64,000 nucleotides of DNA, from the NCBI RefSeq assembly GCF_947502415.1, contig NZ_CANMZV010000002.1, positions 248,001-312,000 on the forward strand, written 5' to 3'. Origin of the DNA: an uncultured Photobacterium sp. Its GTDB lineage: Bacteria > Pseudomonadota > Gammaproteobacteria > Enterobacterales > Vibrionaceae. The notes under the pieces are model-generated. The model made no database searches. It was given only the letters and a program-made list of their open reading frames with translations, and was not told the DNA's origin. The position numbers and the translations under genes are program-made. Of this stretch, positions 54,697 to 62,491 are shown piece by piece (the stretch's first letter is position 1; each line of letters begins with the position of its first letter).

Positions 54697-54870
54697 TTAA
54701 TGCTGGCGGCATTCAGCAACGTCAAGACCACCCGTTTTCTGTACGGCAACGAGAAGAGCCCGGCGCTTTGTTTCTTGTTCAGGTGTTGTGTTGGTAGGTG
54801 ATTGGGTGTCTTCAGTGATTTCGTTATCTGGTTGGTTAGAAAACACATAATCTTTGTTAAATGTCAACAT
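54697..54870 (-). CDS. Hypothetical small protein, 57 residues
   Basis: ATG 54870 has GAGGG nine bases upstream. The protein begins MLTFNKDYVFSNQPDNEI, has a Thr/Pro/Glu-rich middle (TEDTQSPTNTTPEQETK) and ends RRALLVAVQKTGGLDVAECR then QH. I do not recognise a family. Codon use and the polar composition look coding, unlike the longer overlapping frame at 54567-54848, which runs through the palindromic element. Minus strand, upstream of the TPR gene and downstream of the Nudix gene. Confidence 0.55.
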   Translation of the reverse strand: MLTFNKDYVFSNQPDNEITEDTQSPTNTTPEQETKRRALLVAVQKTGGLDVAECRQH

Positions 54871-55008
54871 GAATTTATACCCTCGATATCAATTTCAATA
54901 ACAACATCCTGTCGCTTGGCGGTTAAAAAAACATCATCCTTGGTTGAGTTTGTTAGGGATGAGTTACAAGGCGTAGATCATCCTATCTATCGTTTTGCAG
55001 GAGGAGCA

Positions 55009-55500
55009 TTAGCCTGCCAGGTAGAGTGAAATGGCTTTTCTGGCGGATGCAAAAGCGAATTTATCTGCTGGTAAATCGGTCATTTTTACCCACTGTATGG
55101 CAGCAACATCATCACCAGCGGTAAGTTCAGGTTTATGATCCAGCTCTATCGCGAAAAATGTGTCACAAGTTTTGTATTCGACATTCTTGTACAGGTATGT
55201 ATTGGGATATGAACCGAAGTACTTCGCGTTTTCCGCCTTGAACATGAGTTCTTCTTCTAACTCGCGAACCAGTGCCTGTTCAAGCGTTTCGTCGTGGTCG
55301 ACGAAACCGCCGGGAAAATCCCACATGCCTTTGCCCGGTTCTCGTCCGCGAACTGCAACCAGTACTTCATCCTGACAGCGAATGATTGCAAGTACTGCCG
55401 TGGCCGTATTGTGAAAATAAGTAAATGCACACTCACTGCATTGGTAAGATTTTTCAGAACTGGCGACAAAAGTGGGTTGGCTACAGGATGGACAATACAT
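55009..55500 (-). CDS. Nudix hydrolase with N-terminal zinc ribbon
   Basis: 163 residues from ATG 55500; the open frame extends 17 residues upstream without family character. The N terminus is a zinc ribbon (MYCPSCSQP, then YQCSECAFTYF), as in NudC/YfcD-like enzymes. The Nudix box reads GGFVDHDETLEQALVRELEE with EEL after it (G-x5-E-x7-REUxEE). It hydrolyses a nucleoside diphosphate linked to another group; the substrate is unknown, though zinc-ribbon Nudix enzymes often act on NADH or ADP-ribose. Confidence 0.88.
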   Translation of the reverse strand: MYCPSCSQPTFVASSEKSYQCSECAFTYFHNTATAVLAIIRCQDEVLVAVRGREPGKGMWDFPGGFVDHDETLEQALVRELEEELMFKAENAKYFGSYPNTYLYKNVEYKTCDTFFAIELDHKPELTAGDDVAAIQWVKMTDLPADKFAFASARKAISLYLAG

Positions 55501-55635
55501 ACTGATTATTCTTGTTGATAGGTTACTGTTTGAATATTGAGGCGGCAGCATATCTTAGTCCGTTAGGGATTGCCAGTTATCCCCAATAGGAGAATAGGGT
55601 AAGATAGGGCGAAATTATCCAATGTGGTTCGTAAA

Positions 55636-56046
55636 ATGTCGCAAGAAGAATTTGAAGTAGAAGCTATTGGCGTTGAGGTTTCCAACCAGCCGATCGAGCT
55701 CTATAAGGTGTTGAAGATTGCCAATGCGGTCAGCGGCGGCGGTGAGGCTAAGTTCGCTATTGCCGAGGGCTATGTCGGGGTTAATGGCGAGCTAGAGCAA
55801 CGTAAGCGCCGCAAAGTGTATGATGGCGATGTGATTGAATTTAACAACGAATTTTACGTAGTGCTTTGCGATCAGCCTGTTGATAAAACGCCGAAGGTTG
55901 CTGAGCCTAAGCCAGCGAAGAAAACAGATGGAACTTCAAAGCCAGCTGAAAAAAAACAGGGCAAAAAGAAAAAAGCCAAGCCAGCGGTAGAGACAAATAC
56001 TGGCCCGGCAGATAAGTCTACCGGACGTAAGCCGATTAGCTTCTGA
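55636..56046 (+). CDS. S4-domain RNA-binding protein (YbcJ-like) with basic tail
   Basis: 136 residues from ATG 55636; a GTG at 55624 is a weaker choice. The S4 domain lies at about 20-75 (IELYKVLKIANAVSGGGEAK, AIAEGYVGVNGELEQRKRRK) and resembles E. coli YbcJ, an RNA-binding protein of about 70 residues. Here a Lys/Pro/Ala-rich tail of about 55 residues follows (PKPAKKTDGTSKPAEKKQGK and more). The tail may bind RNA without specificity. Divergent from the Nudix gene; strong terminator downstream. Confidence 0.82.
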   Translation: MSQEEFEVEAIGVEVSNQPIELYKVLKIANAVSGGGEAKFAIAEGYVGVNGELEQRKRRKVYDGDVIEFNNEFYVVLCDQPVDKTPKVAEPKPAKKTDGTSKPAEKKQGKKKKAKPAVETNTGPADKSTGRKPISF

Positions 56047-56091
56047 TAGTAGCTAAGCTAATGCCCTAGCCAAGCTAAATAAGTTTGAATT

Positions 56092-56122
56092 AAAAAGCTG
56101 CCCGCAAAATGGCAGCTTTTTT
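56092..56122. terminator. Bidirectional terminator between the S4 and ygeV genes
   Basis: Stem AAAAGCTGCC / GGCAGCTTTT with loop CGCAAAAT and T runs on both strands; the two flanking genes converge. Confidence 0.88.
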
Positions 56123-56146
56123 CGTTTTGGGAATTGGCTATAAAGC

Positions 56147-57901
56147 TTAGTGGTTGTTGTCACTCAAACCGTACTTTTTGATTTTACGGTACAAGGTAGC
56201 GATGCCAATTCCCAATTCTTCAGCAACCAACTTCCTGTTACTGAGACGGTTCAGTGCCTCTTCGATACGGATTTTCTCCATCTCCTCCAGGCTCATTGAA
56301 CATTCGTCTGATTTGATACTGTCTGCCTGCTTGGCCGGTTTAGTTTGCTCAAAATAAGGTGGCAGCAGGTCAACATCAATCTGATCGCCGTCTGGTACAA
56401 CGTTGACTAGGTATTCGACCAGATTACTGAGCTCACGGACGTTGCCTGGCCAGTGGTAGGCCGTGAGGCGTGCCATGGCTTCGTTGCTAATTCCCGGGTA
56501 GCAGACGCCGATCTTGCGGGTATGGATTTCGAGGAAGTATCGAATCAACAGATCTACGTCACCTTCCCGTTCTTTGAGTGGTGGCAGGTGGATTGGGATT
56601 ACGTTGAGTCGGTAGTATAAATCTTCACGGAACTTATTGGTAGCAATCATCTCAGCAAAATCTCGATTGGTCGCCGAGACGATCCGGATATCAACCGGAA
56701 TCGCTGTGTTAGAACCTATCGGCATAACTTCACGCTCTTCCAGAACACGTAACAGTTTGGCCTGTAGGGTCATCGACATATCGCCGATTTCATCCAAAAA
56801 TAGCGTACCTTTGTTGGCGGCCTGGATGAGGCCGGTTTTGCCTTTATTGGAAGCGCCGGTAAAGGCGCCTTTAACATAGCCGAACAGTTCACTTTCAAGA
56901 AGTTGATCTGGAATAGCAGCACAGTTAATAGCAATAAAAGGTTTGTCGCTGCGGGTGCTTAAATCATGGACTGCATGAGCAATTACTTCTTTACCAGTAC
57001 CACTTTCGCCATTAATTAAAACACTTGATGGGCTGCTGGCAATTCGAGATATCAGTGTTTTTAATTGCTGCATTTTTTTGCATTCGCCAATTACACTGGA
57101 AAATTGAGGTTGAGGCTCATTGATTACCAGAGATTTATTTGGCTGGTGGAAAGCCATTAAAAAAAGTTGATGGCCAGGGATGTCATGGAATTGGCCTACG
57201 ACGAGCTCTTGTCGCTCGCCGAGGGAAATAATGTGCTGCTGGTGCCCTTTTAATTCATTATTATGAAGTGATAGCGGCTGGATATTAACTTCAACATGGG
57301 ATAACTCTTCATGGGTTATATTCAGGTTGTCCAAAGCCTGTTGGTTACCATATTTTACTCGGTTGTTTTCGTCGAGAACTAATACCCCTTGGTCCATGTT
57401 TTCTATCAGGCTGCTAAATACCTGATCAAGCCCGTCACCTTTTTCATTTCGTTCCTGAACTTTTGATACAACAATTTGAGCTATATGCTGGACATAATTA
57501 GAGAATAGTTGGACGTTATTTTTAATGCGTTCACGAGATTCTTCGCTAAAGGCAACCAGGCTGATGACCCCGATACAGCGATCTTCGATTAAAATCGGAA
57601 CGCCCAAAAAGGCCGTTTCTCGACAAGCCCCTTTATTGGTACAGCCCTCGCAAAGTGGATCAGTACGTGATTTTACGACTACTTTTTCCTGGTGTGTTTC
57701 AAGGATATATCTGAAAATTCTTGAGCTTGTGTTGAGTTTTTTGCCAAAGAATTTGCTATATGGCCCGGTACCTGCGATTCGTACCAGATCGGCATCAACA
57801 ACTTCAGCGTCGAGTTGAAGTACGGCTGACAACATCTGAGTGAAACGCAGTATTGTTGGCTGCAATTGCATGAGTTCGGATTGCGGGGCGTTTTTCAACA
57901 T
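56147..57901 (-). CDS. ygeV: Sigma-54-dependent enhancer-binding regulator, YgeV-like
   Basis: 584 residues (E. coli YgeV 592). An N-terminal GAF-like domain holds a Cys cluster Cys84-x2-Cys87-x5-Cys93 (CEGCTNKGAC), a PAS domain follows at about 160-230, then the AAA+ domain with Walker A GESGTGKE, the sigma-54 contact motif GAFTGA, and LFLDEIGDM. The C terminus is a Fis-type helix-turn-helix (RKLVAEELGIGIATLYRKIK). It should activate the divergent ygeW operon from sites more than 100 bases upstream of a sigma-54 promoter. The Cys cluster suggests a metal- or redox-linked signal; the inducer is unknown. Same arrangement as in E. coli. Confidence 0.9.
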   Translation of the reverse strand: MLKNAPQSELMQLQPTILRFTQMLSAVLQLDAEVVDADLVRIAGTGPYSKFFGKKLNTSSRIFRYILETHQEKVVVKSRTDPLCEGCTNKGACRETAFLGVPILIEDRCIGVISLVAFSEESRERIKNNVQLFSNYVQHIAQIVVSKVQERNEKGDGLDQVFSSLIENMDQGVLVLDENNRVKYGNQQALDNLNITHEELSHVEVNIQPLSLHNNELKGHQQHIISLGERQELVVGQFHDIPGHQLFLMAFHQPNKSLVINEPQPQFSSVIGECKKMQQLKTLISRIASSPSSVLINGESGTGKEVIAHAVHDLSTRSDKPFIAINCAAIPDQLLESELFGYVKGAFTGASNKGKTGLIQAANKGTLFLDEIGDMSMTLQAKLLRVLEEREVMPIGSNTAIPVDIRIVSATNRDFAEMIATNKFREDLYYRLNVIPIHLPPLKEREGDVDLLIRYFLEIHTRKIGVCYPGISNEAMARLTAYHWPGNVRELSNLVEYLVNVVPDGDQIDVDLLPPYFEQTKPAKQADSIKSDECSMSLEEMEKIRIEEALNRLSNRKLVAEELGIGIATLYRKIKKYGLSDNNH

Positions 57902-58030
57902 AATACAGGTCTATTTTTGGAAAGACTTAACAAAGTTAATCAACAATACCTTATATCAGCTTGATATATATCACTATTTGAATTGGTTTCGTGCCACGAA
58001 ATAGGAATTGTTAGCGAGGTCACATAGCGA

Positions 58031-58106
58031 TATCAATATGATAAATGGATTATGTTCTACTATCATTTTGGTCGCTATCACTGATAGTTGTTGATAGTGA
58101 TTGATA
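58031..58106. promoter_or_regulatory. Candidate enhancer sites for the YgeV-like activator
   Basis: Repeated TATCA/TGATA dyads: TATCA-ATA-TGATA at 58031-58043 and TATCA-C-TGATA at 58076-58086, followed by TTGATAGTGATTGATA to 58106; a further TATCACT half lies at 57969-57975. They lie 100-175 bases upstream of the candidate sigma-54 promoter, the expected place for an enhancer-binding protein. Assignment to YgeV is inferred from position. Confidence 0.5.
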
Positions 58107-58205
58107 AAGGGTAATGAAGGCAATTAAATGCTTGTTCATTTATCAACCCTTGTATATCAAGGCTTGAGCTGAAAAATTAATTATTTTTTCCAGTCTAAAT
58201 CGTAA

Positions 58206-58222
58206 TTGGCACAGTTATTGGA
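58206..58222 (+). promoter_or_regulatory. Candidate sigma-54 promoter of the ygeW operon
   Basis: TTGGCACAGTTATTGGA matches TTGGCAC-N5-TTGCA except for one base (G for C in the -12 GC), with the correct 10-base gap between the GG and the -12 pair. It lies 87 bases before the ygeW start and next to a divergent sigma-54 activator gene. Confidence 0.75.
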
Positions 58223-58308
58223 ATAAGGGAATTAGTTGTCTGTTATGACCCTACAGACTTTTTCCAGCCGCCAACGACATAACAATTTAATTACTGGGAA
58301 GAATAAAA

Positions 58309-59496
58309 ATGAAAAGCATTAACGAACTAATCAAGGAAATCAATGAACTAAAATCTGAACTTCATAATAAAGATTTCCTGTTGACCTGGGAACAAACTCC
58401 TGAAGAACTAGAAAGTGTACTAAAAACTGCGCAGGCACTAAAAGCAATGCGTAACGAAAACATTGCGACTAACGTATTTAAGAATGGCTTAGGTATTTCG
58501 TTGTTCCGAGATAATTCAACCCGTACCCGTTTTTCTTACGCATCTGCTATCAACATGCTAGGCCTGGCCCAGCAGGACCTGGATGAAGGCAAGTCACAAA
58601 TAGCTCACGGTGAAACCGTGCGCGAGACAGCAAACATGATTTCATTCTGTGCTGATGCTATCGGTATCCGTGACGATATGTACTTAGGCGCTGGTAACGC
58701 ATATATGCGTGAAGTAGGTGAAGCCTTAGATGATGGTGTGAAAGAAGGCGTATTGCCACACCGTCCGGCACTGGTCAACCTTCAGTGTGATATCGACCAC
58801 CCGACTCAGTCTATGGCTGATTTGGCATGGCTTGAAGAACATTTTGGTGGCCTGGATAAACTTAAAGGTAAGAAGATTGCGATGACTTGGGCGTACTCTC
58901 CAAGTTACGGCAAGCCATTATCTGTACCTCAGGGCATCATCGGCCTGATGACCCGCTTCGGTATGGATGTAACGCTGGCTCACCCGGAAGGTTATGACCT
59001 GATCCCTGAAGTGGTTGAAGAAGCACGTAAGAACGCCGAAGCCTCTGGCGGTAGCTTTACTCAGGTAGCGTCAATGGAAGAAGCCTTCAAAGATGCGGAT
59101 ATAGTTTATCCAAAATCATGGGCGCCTTACCAGGTTATGGGCCGTCGTACTGAGTTGCTTCGTGCCAATGATCATGATGGCCTGAAAGCGCTTGAGCAAG
59201 AGTGTCTGGCTCAGAATGCCAACCACAAAGACTGGCACTGCACCGAAGAGATGATGAAGCAGACTAAAGATGGCGAAGCGCTATACATGCACTGTCTGCC
59301 GGCTGATATCACCGGGGTGTCTTGTGAAGCAGGCGAAGTGGAAGAGTCTGTATTCGAGAAATACCGCATCGCGACTTACAAAGAAGCGAGCTGGAAGCCA
59401 TACATCATTGCCGCAATGATCTTGAACCGTAAATACCAGGAACCAGGGGAAGTCCTTCAAGAGCTATTGGACGAAGCAGAGAAGCGCGTTAAATAG
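58309..59496 (+). CDS. ygeW: Knotted carbamoyltransferase YgeW
   Basis: 395 residues (E. coli YgeW 396). Carbamoyl-phosphate-binding motif FRDNSTRTRFS is near residue 66, and the second-substrate region and MHCLPADITG follow. The family resembles ornithine and aspartate transcarbamoylases, but its amino- or amide-acceptor is not established. It likely runs in the direction that makes carbamoyl phosphate, to feed a carbamate kinase. Start ATG 58309 has GGGAAG nine bases upstream. First gene of the operon. Confidence 0.93.
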   Translation: MKSINELIKEINELKSELHNKDFLLTWEQTPEELESVLKTAQALKAMRNENIATNVFKNGLGISLFRDNSTRTRFSYASAINMLGLAQQDLDEGKSQIAHGETVRETANMISFCADAIGIRDDMYLGAGNAYMREVGEALDDGVKEGVLPHRPALVNLQCDIDHPTQSMADLAWLEEHFGGLDKLKGKKIAMTWAYSPSYGKPLSVPQGIIGLMTRFGMDVTLAHPEGYDLIPEVVEEARKNAEASGGSFTQVASMEEAFKDADIVYPKSWAPYQVMGRRTELLRANDHDGLKALEQECLAQNANHKDWHCTEEMMKQTKDGEALYMHCLPADITGVSCEAGEVEESVFEKYRIATYKEASWKPYIIAAMILNRKYQEPGEVLQELLDEAEKRVK

Positions 59497-59562
59497 CGAT
59501 TTGATGATGGATATATAAAGGTCCGAAACAGCTACAACACTTGGGTTAATGCTAGCCCATTC

Positions 59563-59590
59563 GCGGGGATACCGCTCCCGTTATCCCCGC
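59563..59590. other. Intercistronic hairpin between ygeW and ygeX
   Basis: Perfect 9-bp stem GCGGGGATA / TATCCCCGC with loop CCGCTCCCGT and no T run. Probably an mRNA-stability or processing element rather than a terminator. Confidence 0.6.
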
Positions 59591-59624
59591 ATCTCTCACT
59601 CTATTTATTCAATGAGGTCTGGTC

Positions 59625-60827
59625 GTGTCTACATTCTTTCTAAAAATGGAGATAGCCGATAACCGCCATTATAACGGTCAGCAATCTCCTCTATTCACCA
59701 TTGAAGAAGCGGAAAAAGCCCGCGCTTTCCACAAAAAAGTGGAAGGATATCAGCCTACGCCTTTGCATTCTCTCGACTGCTTGGCCAAAGAAATTGGTGT
59801 TGGCAAAATCCTGGTTAAAGACGAAGCACACCGCTTTGACCTATGCGCATTCAAGATGTTGGGTGGTGCGTATGCTATTGCCCGATTGCTATGTGATGAG
59901 TTCAAACTCGATATCAACGATTTTGATTTCGATAAATTGAAAAACGATATTCCGGAAAAAATGACCTTTGCCACAGCGACGGACGGTAACCACGGCCGTG
60001 GTGTGGCGTGGGCGGCCAATAAGCTGGGCCAAAAAGCGGTAGTTTATATGCCAAAAGGTGCAGCCGATGAGCGTGTGAATAACATTCGCGCTCTGGGTGC
60101 CGAGTGCATCGTTACAGACATGAACTACGATGACACTGTTCGTTTAGCGATTAAAACTGCCGAAGAGAACAATTGGAAAGTCGTGCAGGATACCGCGTGG
60201 GAAGGCTATACCGAGATCCCAACCTGGATCATGCAGGGCTACACCACCATGGCTGCAGAAGCTGTTGACCAGATGAAAGAGCAAAGCATTGAGCGTCCGA
60301 CTCACGTTTTCCTTCAGGCTGGGGTAGGCGCAATGGCTGGTGGCGTATTGGGTTACCTTTGCGACCAGTTTGGTGCTGACAAGCTGCACTCTGTCGTGGT
60401 TGAACCGGATCAGGCCGACTGTATTTACCGCTCAGGTATCAGTGATAAAGGCGAAATGGTTAACGTTGACGGCGACCTGGCAACCATCATGGTTGGCCTT
60501 GCCTGCGGTGAGCCTAACCCAATCGGCTGGCCGGTACTGCGTGATTGCTCAACTCAGTTCGTTTCCTGTCAGGACAGTGTCGCAGCCCTTGGTATGCGGG
60601 TACTGGGTAACCCTCTCGGTAATGACCCTCGTGTTGTTTCCGGTGAATCCGGCGCAGTAGGTGCGGGTATGTTGGCAGCGGTTCACTACCATCCTGAGCG
60701 TGAACAGTTGATGGAAAAGCTGGGCTTGAATCAAGACTCAGTCATTCTGCTGATCAACACCGAAGGGGATACCGATCCTGTCCATTACCGTGAAGTTGTG
60801 TGGCAGGGCAAACACTGCACCCTTTGA
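59625..60827 (+). CDS. ygeX: 2,3-diaminopropionate ammonia-lyase
   Basis: 400 residues, start GTG 59625 (GAGG about eight bases upstream), which aligns with E. coli YgeX (MSVFSLKIDIADN). PLP enzyme of the threonine-synthase/serine-dehydratase fold; the PLP lysine is in CAFKMLGGAYA, and the glycine-rich phosphate loop is GAMAGGVLG (about 235-243). It splits 2,3-diaminopropionate (both D and L in E. coli) to pyruvate and two ammonia. It sits between the transferase and peptidase genes as in E. coli. The next gap holds the third copy of the structured repeat. Confidence 0.94.
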   Translation: MSTFFLKMEIADNRHYNGQQSPLFTIEEAEKARAFHKKVEGYQPTPLHSLDCLAKEIGVGKILVKDEAHRFDLCAFKMLGGAYAIARLLCDEFKLDINDFDFDKLKNDIPEKMTFATATDGNHGRGVAWAANKLGQKAVVYMPKGAADERVNNIRALGAECIVTDMNYDDTVRLAIKTAEENNWKVVQDTAWEGYTEIPTWIMQGYTTMAAEAVDQMKEQSIERPTHVFLQAGVGAMAGGVLGYLCDQFGADKLHSVVVEPDQADCIYRSGISDKGEMVNVDGDLATIMVGLACGEPNPIGWPVLRDCSTQFVSCQDSVAALGMRVLGNPLGNDPRVVSGESGAVGAGMLAAVHYHPEREQLMEKLGLNQDSVILLINTEGDTDPVHYREVVWQGKHCTL

Positions 60828-60843
60828 TGCTTTCTCTTTGCTC

Positions 60844-60919
60844 TTTCGCCCGGATACTACATCAGAAGTGCTCATTTATAGTCATAAACTCCGCGCTTCT
60901 TCTTTGTCTCCGAGCGAAA
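60844..60919. repeat. Structured repeat, copy 3 (between ygeX and ygeY)
   Basis: 76-base nested structure. Outer stem TTTCGCCCGGA (60844-60854) / TCCGAGCGAAA (60909-60919), 10 of 11 pairs; middle stem AGAAG / CTTCT; inner hairpin TTTAT-AGTC-ATAAA. The core is nearly the same as copy 1 (7307-7384), with paired substitutions in the middle and inner stems, while the outer stem has an unrelated sequence. Confidence 0.72.
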
Positions 60920-61060
60920 TAGCTGCAGGAAAACACCAAAGCAATTTGTACAAAATTGAGAATTAATAAGCGCCTTGTGTTTGTCATCGAAAGTGCAGGA
61001 CGCCTTGAAAAGAAATCATGCCGGAAGCGATGACCACCGTCCGGCCCAAGGAGAATTACA

Positions 61061-62278
61061 ATGACAATGAACATCCCTTTCAACAAAGTGTTGGAAAAAG
61101 CCCAAGACTACAAAGCTGACATGAGCCAATTCCTGCGCGACATGATTGCGATTCCAAGTGAAAGCTGCGACGAAGAAAAAGTGGTATTGCGCATTAAGGA
61201 AGAAATGGAAAAAGTCGGCTTTGATAAAGTTGAAATAGACCCTATGGGTAACGTCCTGGGCTGGATTGGTCATGGTCCGCACTTGATTGCGATGGATGCA
61301 CACATCGATACCGTTGGTATCGGTAACATGGATAACTGGGAATTTGACCCATACCAGGGTATGGAAGATGACGAAGTGATCGGTGGTCGTGGTGCATCAG
61401 ACCAGGAAGGCGGCATGGCATCAATGGTTTATGCCGGCAAGATCATCAAAGATCTTGGTCTTGAAGATGAATACACCCTGTTGGTAACAGGTACAGTACA
61501 GGAAGAAGACTGTGACGGCCTTTGCTGGCAGTACATCATCGAAGAAAGCAAGATCCGCCCAGAGTTCGTGGTTTCTACCGAGCCAACAGATTGCCAGATA
61601 TACCGTGGCCAGCGTGGTCGTATGGAAATCCGTATTGATGTTGCAGGCGTGAGCTGCCACGGTTCTGCACCAGAGCGTGGTGATAACGCTATCTTCAAGA
61701 TGGGTCCTATCCTTAACCAACTGGAAGATCTGTCTCACAACCTGAAAGACGACCCATTCCTGGGTAAAGGTACATTGACTGTTTCTGAAATTTTCTTCAC
61801 ATCACCAAGCCGTTGTGCTGTTGCTGATAGCTGTGCGGTTTCAATTGACCGTCGCTTGACCTGGGGTGAAACATGGGAAGGTGCACTGGAAGAAATCCGT
61901 GCTCTGCCTGCAGTGAAAGAAGCTGGCGCAGTAGTATCAATGTACGAATATAACCGTCCTGCCTATACCGGTTTGGTATACCCAACAGAGTGTTACTTCC
62001 CTACTTGGTTAATCGAAGAAGAACATGTTGCAACCAAGACGCTGGAAGCATCTTACGAGTTACTGTTCGACAAGAAACCAACTGTAGATAAGTGGACTTT
62101 CTCAACTAACGGTGTGTCCATCATGGGTCGTTACGGTATCCCAGTGATTGGCTTCGGTCCTGGTAAAGAGCCTGAAGCACACGCGCCAAACGAGAAAACC
62201 TGGAAAGATCATTTGGTAACTTGTGCTGCCATGTACGCTGTTATCCCACAGATGTACCTGAAAGAACTTAAAAAATAA
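61061..62278 (+). CDS. ygeY: YgeY-family M20-type metallopeptidase/amidohydrolase
   Basis: 405 residues, very close to E. coli YgeY over its whole length (for example [20 protein letters not shown] and the block around [20 protein letters not shown]). M20 zinc-binding residues: His in [10 protein letters not shown], Asp in [13 protein letters not shown], Glu pair in [10 protein letters not shown], Glu in STEPTDCQ and the C-terminal His in EAHAPNEKT. Often annotated as a selenium-metabolism hydrolase because of its genome context; the substrate is unknown. AAGGAG lies seven bases before ATG 61061. Confidence 0.92.
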   Translation: MTMNIPFNKVLEKAQDYKADMSQFLRDMIAIPSESCDEEKVVLRIKEEMEKVGFDKVEIDPMGNVLGWIGHGPHLIAMDAHIDTVGIGNMDNWEFDPYQGMEDDEVIGGRGASDQEGGMASMVYAGKIIKDLGLEDEYTLLVTGTVQEEDCDGLCWQYIIEESKIRPEFVVSTEPTDCQIYRGQRGRMEIRIDVAGVSCHGSAPERGDNAIFKMGPILNQLEDLSHNLKDDPFLGKGTLTVSEIFFTSPSRCAVADSCAVSIDRRLTWGETWEGALEEIRALPAVKEAGAVVSMYEYNRPAYTGLVYPTECYFPTWLIEEEHVATKTLEASYELLFDKKPTVDKWTFSTNGVSIMGRYGIPVIGFGPGKEPEAHAPNEKTWKDHLVTCAAMYAVIPQMYLKELKK

Positions 62279-62316
62279 TACCGATGTTGATTAATCAGTA
62301 TTAATACCGTTTTCCG

Positions 62317-62371
62317 TCCCGAGGGTGTCAATATGCTCTGCCTTAATGTTGACCTCATATCCCCCTCGGGA
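62317..62371. other. Intercistronic hairpin between ygeY and hyuA
   Basis: Perfect 9-bp stem TCCCGAGGG (62317-62325) / CCCTCGGGA (62363-62371), with a second inner pairing GTCAA / TTGAC. Followed by TGGATTTTC, so weak termination is possible; more likely a stability element, as in the gap before ygeX. Confidence 0.55.
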
Positions 62372-62491
62372 TGGATTTTCTGTTTCTGAATTTTCTTCCT
62401 TGGTGGCTTAGGCAAATAACGAATAAGTGCAGCAGGGAGAAGCAAGGCAGTCACCACCTCATGTGTAACGATAGAGACCAAGGATAGCGTT

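Noticed and set aside
54567..54848. 93-codon ORF on the minus strand
   Set aside because: It reads through the 75-bp palindromic element and overlaps a better supported 57-residue ORF in another frame that has a ribosome-binding site.
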